DNA from: Senimuribacter sp049852125
Lineage (GTDB): Bacteria > Bacillota > Clostridia > Peptostreptococcales > Anaerovoracaceae
Length of the DNA stretch: 64,000 nt
Direction: 5' to 3'
Assembly (NCBI RefSeq): GCF_049852125.1
Contig: NZ_CP187532.1
Location: 868,001-932,000, forward strand
In this document: positions 60,072 through 64,000 of the stretch, piece after piece
Position numbering within the stretch: the first letter of the stretch is position 1
How the letters are laid out: the number at the start of each line of letters is the position of its first letter
Notes under the pieces: generated by a model
What the model was told of the DNA's origin: nothing
Databases searched by the model: none
The model's input: only the letters and a program-made list of their open reading frames with translations
Made by a program: the position numbers and the translations under genes

Positions 60072-61285
60072 AGAAGTTGTATATAGATTGTAGTATGGGT
60101 GCTGCCGGAGATATGCTGATGGCAGCTTTACTGGAATTGCTGCCTGACCAGGAAGCATTTCTTACAAAGATGAATAACCTGGGAATACCAGGCGTCAGAG
60201 TCAGCGCGGAGAAAAAACAGACCTGTGGAATAACCGGAACACATATCCATGTGAGGGTTTTCGGGCAGGAGGAAGGCTGTCATGAGGAACACAGCCATGA
60301 CCACGATCATCATCATGAGCATAGCCACGACCATCATCATGAGCATCACCATCACAGCGGGCTTTCTGACATCATCGCTATGATTGATCAGATGGATTTG
60401 CCGCAGAAGGTAAAACAGGACGCCAAAGAGGTTTATGAGGTTATTGCTAAAGCTGAAAGCCGTGTGCACGGAAAAGAAATGGATCAGGTTCACTTTCATG
60501 AGGTAGGAACTTTAGATGCTGTAGCGGATGTAGTGGGTAACTGTCTTCTGATGAACATGCTGGGAGCAGACGTCGTCATGGCTTCACCGGTGCATGTGGG
60601 TTCCGGAACTGTGAAATGTGCCCATGGCGTGCTGCCTGTACCAGCGCCGGCAACAGCGTTGATTCTGCAGGGTATGCCTATCTATGGAGGCAAGATAAAG
60701 GGAGAATTATGTACGCCGACCGGCGCTGCGCTTCTAAAGCATTTTGTTCAGGACTTTGGTTCGATGCCGATGATGCGAACCAGCGCCGTAGGATATGGTA
60801 TAGGAACGAAAGAGTTTTCTCAGGCTAATTGTGTCAGAACGATATTAGGCGAGGAAAGCGAACAGACAGGGGATGTGATTGAGCTGGCTGCTAATTTGGA
60901 TGATATGACGGCAGAGGAGATTGGTTTTGCTATGGAGATTTTCTTAGAAGCAGGAGCGCTGGATGTGTATGCTGAGTCCATTGTTATGAAAAAATCGCGG
61001 CCGGCCGTAAAGCTGGTTTGCATGATACGGCCGGAAGACAGAGAAATGATGGCCGCGTTGATGTTGAAGCATACCACAACGATTGGATTGAGAGAATACC
61101 GCTGCGGCAGAATCACTATGGAACGTGGAATTGAAAAGCGTCAGACGCCCTGGGGTGAGGTAGACGTTAAGGTTTGTCAGAGGAACGGTCTGAGAAAAGA
61201 GAAAGCGGAGTTTGATCAGGTTGCCGCAATAGCAAGGGTAAAAGGATTATCTGTTAAGGAAGTTAAGAAAGAAATTGATGGGTAA
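60068..61285 (+). CDS. larC: LarC, nickel-inserting cyclometallase with His-rich loop
   Basis: This 405-residue protein is encoded as one continuous frame, unlike Lactobacillus plantarum, where larC1 and larC2 are joined by frameshifting. LYIDCSMGAAGDMLMAALLELL is the family N-terminus. Residues 72-96 hold about 16 His in 25 positions, a likely nickel store. DQVHFHEVGTLDAVADVVG and ANLDDMTAEEIGFAMEIFL follow. LarC inserts Ni using CTP. It overlaps the permease gene by 8 bases, linking nickel insertion to import. Confidence 0.95.
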   Translation: MKKLYIDCSMGAAGDMLMAALLELLPDQEAFLTKMNNLGIPGVRVSAEKKQTCGITGTHIHVRVFGQEEGCHEEHSHDHDHHHEHSHDHHHEHHHHSGLSDIIAMIDQMDLPQKVKQDAKEVYEVIAKAESRVHGKEMDQVHFHEVGTLDAVADVVGNCLLMNMLGADVVMASPVHVGSGTVKCAHGVLPVPAPATALILQGMPIYGGKIKGELCTPTGAALLKHFVQDFGSMPMMRTSAVGYGIGTKEFSQANCVRTILGEESEQTGDVIELAANLDDMTAEEIGFAMEIFLEAGALDVYAESIVMKKSRPAVKLVCMIRPEDREMMAALMLKHTTTIGLREYRCGRITMERGIEKRQTPWGEVDVKVCQRNGLRKEKAEFDQVAAIARVKGLSVKEVKKEIDG

Positions 61286-62270
61286 GAGAACAAAGCAAAG
61301 ATTGAAATATACTGGTGTCAAGATCATACAGATGATTGCTGTTTTGGCGCTTTTGTCCATAGTGGTTTTTACTATTGCGAGACTGTGCCCGGGTGATCCG
61401 CTTCGCTCGTACTACGGAGATGGAGCTGAGCATATGAGCCAGGAGCAGAGAGAAGCGGCAAGAGAGCGGCTAGGTTTGAATGATTCCATGCTTGTGCAGT
61501 ACCAAAGGTGGACAGAGGGGCTGTTTGATGGAGATTTGGGACTATCATATAAGTATAAACAGCCTGTTTCGACCATAATTGGACGGGTTTGGATCAATAC
61601 ATTGGCTCTCGGAGCGTTGTCCTACGTATTGACCTTTAGTCTGGCAATTCTGCTGGGGATGTTCTGCGCGTTAAGGGAGGACAAGTTGATTGACCGGCTC
61701 ATATGCAAGGTTGGAGTAATATCCGGCAGTATTCCTTCTTTTTTTCTGGCGCTGCTGCTGATTCTGGTCTTTGCTGTTCAGTTGGGTATATTTCCTGCGG
61801 GGGGCGCTTATTCCTACGGAAATAGTGAGAATATATTGGATCGTCTTTGGCATTTGGCTTTGCCGGTGACGGTTCTGGTGATGGAACATCTTTGGTATTA
61901 CGCGTATATGGTGCGAAATAAGCTGGTGGAGGAGACGAGGCAGGATTACGTACTGCTGTGTAAGGCGGAAGGCATTCCCCGCAGAAAGATTCTCTGCCGT
62001 CATTGCCTGAGAAACATTATGCCGTCCATGCTGGTGGTCATGGCGATTGCCGTACCGCATATTTTGGGAGGCACTTATGTCGTGGAATCGGTCTTCTCCT
62101 ATCCGGGTTTGGGGACGCTTAGCTTTGAATCGGCTATGTATCAGGATTATAACATGCTCATGGCTCTCTGTATGTTGACCGGAGCGGCAGTGGTGATTTG
62201 TAATTTAGTTGCCCAGCTTATAGGAGAGTTTATTGATCCTCGTATGCAGCGGGAGGAGGCGGAGATATGA
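61278..62270 (+). CDS. nikB: nickel/peptide-type ABC transporter permease (NikB-like)
   Basis: This 330-residue protein has six helices of the DppB/OppB/NikB family: VVFTIARLCPGDPLRSYYGD near the start and the cytoplasmic EAA loop (QDYVLLCKAEGIPRRKILCRHCLRNIMPSML) near 210-240. By sequence it could carry peptides. Coupling to larC (overlap of 8 bases) favours nickel. ATG 61278 is chosen. Confidence 0.8.
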   Translation: MGKRTKQRLKYTGVKIIQMIAVLALLSIVVFTIARLCPGDPLRSYYGDGAEHMSQEQREAARERLGLNDSMLVQYQRWTEGLFDGDLGLSYKYKQPVSTIIGRVWINTLALGALSYVLTFSLAILLGMFCALREDKLIDRLICKVGVISGSIPSFFLALLLILVFAVQLGIFPAGGAYSYGNSENILDRLWHLALPVTVLVMEHLWYYAYMVRNKLVEETRQDYVLLCKAEGIPRRKILCRHCLRNIMPSMLVVMAIAVPHILGGTYVVESVFSYPGLGTLSFESAMYQDYNMLMALCMLTGAAVVICNLVAQLIGEFIDPRMQREEAEI

Positions 62271-63088
62271 AACGAGAAAAAAGATTTCCGAAAGCAGCCT
62301 TTACGGCGCTGATCATCATTATCTTAGCCAGTACGTTTGCTGGATTGATTGCTCCTTATTCTCCGGATTTGATGGATTCCTCTGCGGTGAATTTGCCGCC
62401 GGGCGGCGGACATCTTCTTGGCACGGACAGTATGGGCCGAGATCTTTTGACTATGCTTCTTTATGGAGGGAGATATTCCATCGCGATTGGCTTTATCAGC
62501 GCGCTGATTTCTACAGCCATAGCCGTAATATATGGAGTAGTCAGCGGAATCGCCCCCCGTGTTGTTGATGATCTGCTGATGCGTTTTTCTGAGCTGCTGC
62601 TCAGTATTCCTTCTATTTTACTTATCATTTTTTTACAGGCGCTTTGGGGAAATCCTTCCTGGCTCAGCCTTTCCGTGATTATCGGCATAACGGGCTGGCC
62701 TAATATATCGAAGATTGTCAGAAGTGAAGTTCGCCAGATTGGAGAAAGCGACTATATTTTGGCTGCGCGAACGATGGAAGGCGGTTTTTGGTATGTATTG
62801 CGGCGGCATCTGCTGCCGAACTTTATATCTTCCATCATGTTTATGGTGGTGACTAACATAGGACAGGCTATGATTACTGAATCTACCCTGAGCTTTTTGG
62901 GGCTGGGGCTGCCGTTAACAACAGTTTCCTGGGGCAGTCTGCTGTCGATGTCGCAGGAAGTGCTTTTGACCGGGTGCTGGTGGCTGATTCTGATACCGGG
63001 CGTCGTACTGATCGTCACCCTGGTATGCGTCACGGAACTGGGGGAGTATGTAAGGAAAAAGAATAATCGTATGCATAGCAATTTATAA
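62267..63088 (+). CDS. nikC: nickel/peptide-type ABC transporter permease (NikC-like)
   Basis: This 273-residue permease has the DppC-type N-terminus (PYSPDLMDSSAVNLPPGGGHLLGTDSMGRDLLTMLLYGGR) and the EAA loop SDYILAARTMEGGFWYVLRRHLLPN. It overlaps the NikB-like gene by 4 bases. It forms the second half of the membrane channel. Confidence 0.82.
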   Translation: MKREKRFPKAAFTALIIIILASTFAGLIAPYSPDLMDSSAVNLPPGGGHLLGTDSMGRDLLTMLLYGGRYSIAIGFISALISTAIAVIYGVVSGIAPRVVDDLLMRFSELLLSIPSILLIIFLQALWGNPSWLSLSVIIGITGWPNISKIVRSEVRQIGESDYILAARTMEGGFWYVLRRHLLPNFISSIMFMVVTNIGQAMITESTLSFLGLGLPLTTVSWGSLLSMSQEVLLTGCWWLILIPGVVLIVTLVCVTELGEYVRKKNNRMHSNL

Positions 63089-63101
63089 GGAGATAGAAGA
63101 C

Positions 63102-64000
63102 ATGAGAAAAAGAGCTTTCATGATTATGGTGCTGGTTTTCGTATTGATTTTAACTGGATGCGGCGCAAAGGGCGGTGAGGCGGACAGTTCTGACAATACT
63201 TTGATTTATGGCAGTCAGGATTATACCGCGATAAATCCGGCGCTTTATGAGCATGGGGAGATCAACGCCCTGATTTTCGCCGGACTGACTGCACATAATG
63301 CAGAGAATAAGGTTGTTCCTGGATTAGCGGAGAGCTGGGAGTTTGATGAGAGCAGTTTGACGTATACCTTTAAGCTGAGAGACGGTTTGAAGTTTCATGA
63401 CGGAGAGCCTTTGACCAGTGAGGATGTAAAGTATACACTGGAGGCCATATTGAATCCGGAAAATCAATCAGAAATCGTATCTAATTATACGGATATTGAA
63501 GATATCGCTTGTCCTGATGAATTGACAGTGAAAATCAAACTGCGTCAGGTTAACGTGGCGTTTCCAGATTATATGACGATCGGTATTTTGCCAAAGCATT
63601 TGTTGGAGGGAGAGGATCTGGCTACATGCGACTTTAATCAAAATCCAGTAGGTGCAGGTCCGTATAGGCTGACTGCATGGGATCCGGGACAGAGTATTAC
63701 GCTGGATAAGTTTGAAGACTATTACGATGGAGAAGTCAATATTGAAAAGGTGATTTTTAAGATTGTTCCGGACACAGATGCTAAAGCGATGCAGCTTAAG
63801 TCTGGCGATATAGATATGGCGCAGATTACGGCGAAGACGGCCGGGGATATTGAAAAGAGTGGTGAATTCAATGTATATCGTATGGAGACGGCTGATTACC
63901 GGGCAATCGCTTATAACTTTGCCGGAAGTCCTTTATTCAAAGAGTATCCGGAACTCTCAAATATTCTCAGCTACGCTATCGATCGAGACGCTGTGATCGA
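63102..64000 (+). CDS. nikA: nickel/peptide ABC transporter substrate-binding lipoprotein, partial
   Basis: The first 299 codons are in the window and the gene runs off the right edge. The N-terminus MRKRAFMIMVLVFVLILTGC is a lipoprotein signal with lipobox LTGC (Cys20). The SBP family 5 fold is clear: GLAESWEFDESSLTYTFKLRDGLKFHDGEPLTSEDVKYTLE and GAGPYRLTAWDPGQSITLDKFEDYY. Nickel as ligand is inferred from the lar genes and cannot be seen in the sequence. ATPase genes would be expected beyond 64000. GGAG lies 9 bases upstream. Confidence 0.85.
   Translation, partial: MRKRAFMIMVLVFVLILTGCGAKGGEADSSDNTLIYGSQDYTAINPALYEHGEINALIFAGLTAHNAENKVVPGLAESWEFDESSLTYTFKLRDGLKFHDGEPLTSEDVKYTLEAILNPENQSEIVSNYTDIEDIACPDELTVKIKLRQVNVAFPDYMTIGILPKHLLEGEDLATCDFNQNPVGAGPYRLTAWDPGQSITLDKFEDYYDGEVNIEKVIFKIVPDTDAKAMQLKSGDIDMAQITAKTAGDIEKSGEFNVYRMETADYRAIAYNFAGSPLFKEYPELSNILSYAIDRDAVI

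Overview
This window looks like a chromosome segment of a strictly anaerobic, amino-acid-fermenting Clostridia-type Firmicute. The pointers are Gram-positive style AGGAGG ribosome sites, the infC-rpmI-rplT order, LexA, a Mrp/Mbh-like sodium antiporter, and the cobamide-dependent methylaspartate route of glutamate fermentation. The presence of a pyrrolysine (Pyl) system and the overall gene mix would suit an Anaerovoracaceae or Eubacteriaceae-like lineage, but I cannot fix the genus from sequence alone.

Region 1 (1-6180): a minus-strand cluster of two fold-type-III racemases and a UroD-like methyltransferase. It diverges from a non-Pyl MttB paralog and an NhaC-type antiporter. Region 2 (6493-22538): the methylamine island. 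A PocR-AraC regulator faces mttC, mttB and mtbB; both methyltransferase genes carry one in-frame amber codon read as Pyl. A second corrinoid protein, a MtbA-like methyltransferase with a thioredoxin-like tail, a MetH-activation-like protein and a RamA/RACo-like reductive activator follow. Next comes the whole Pyl kit, pylB-pylC-pylSc-pylD-tRNA(Pyl)-G3E GTPase-pylSn, and a PadR regulator. Together these genes would strip methyl groups from tri- and dimethylamine and pass them through corrinoid proteins, probably to tetrahydrofolate.

Region 3 (22707-40347): a LysO-like lysine exporter, a MoxR/VWA pair, lexA, a nine-gene multisubunit Na+/H+ antiporter operon ordered like the membrane arm of archaeal Mbh, MATE and AEC transporters, infC-rpmI-rplT with an attenuator leader and an AUU start, a P-loop protein, and a two-subunit class I fumarase/mesaconase. 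Region 4 (40350-47317): GntR and TetR regulators, an ABC exporter, a cobalamin riboswitch ahead of an unrecognised 125-residue gene, a WYL regulator with matching operators at itself and at a DUF3795-TfoX pair, and an aldo/keto-reductase remnant.

Region 5 (47526-58279): glutamate mutase (glmS-glmL-glmE), methylaspartate ammonia-lyase and a full citrate-lyase-type set (citG, D, E, F, C, X). In this setting the set is best read as citramalate lyase. With the class I hydratase at 38.9-40.3 kb acting as mesaconase, the window would encode the whole route from glutamate to pyruvate plus acetate. Region 6 (58370-64000): a structured attenuator leader, then larE-larB-larC for the nickel-pincer cofactor and a nickel/peptide-type ABC importer that runs off the right edge.

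The most unexpected material is non-coding. Two intergenic arrays (41.4-41.7 kb and 56.15-56.54 kb) are built from the 8-mer GTTGTGCA and its reverse complement. Orientation alternates and starts are spaced by whole numbers of DNA turns. A third intergenic array (50.9-51.1 kb) has the same architecture with a different 8-mer. A run of eight back-to-back perfect inverted repeats lies inside citG, and two hairpins with an identical 11-nt loop lie between mtbB and mtbC. I could not match any of these to a described system.
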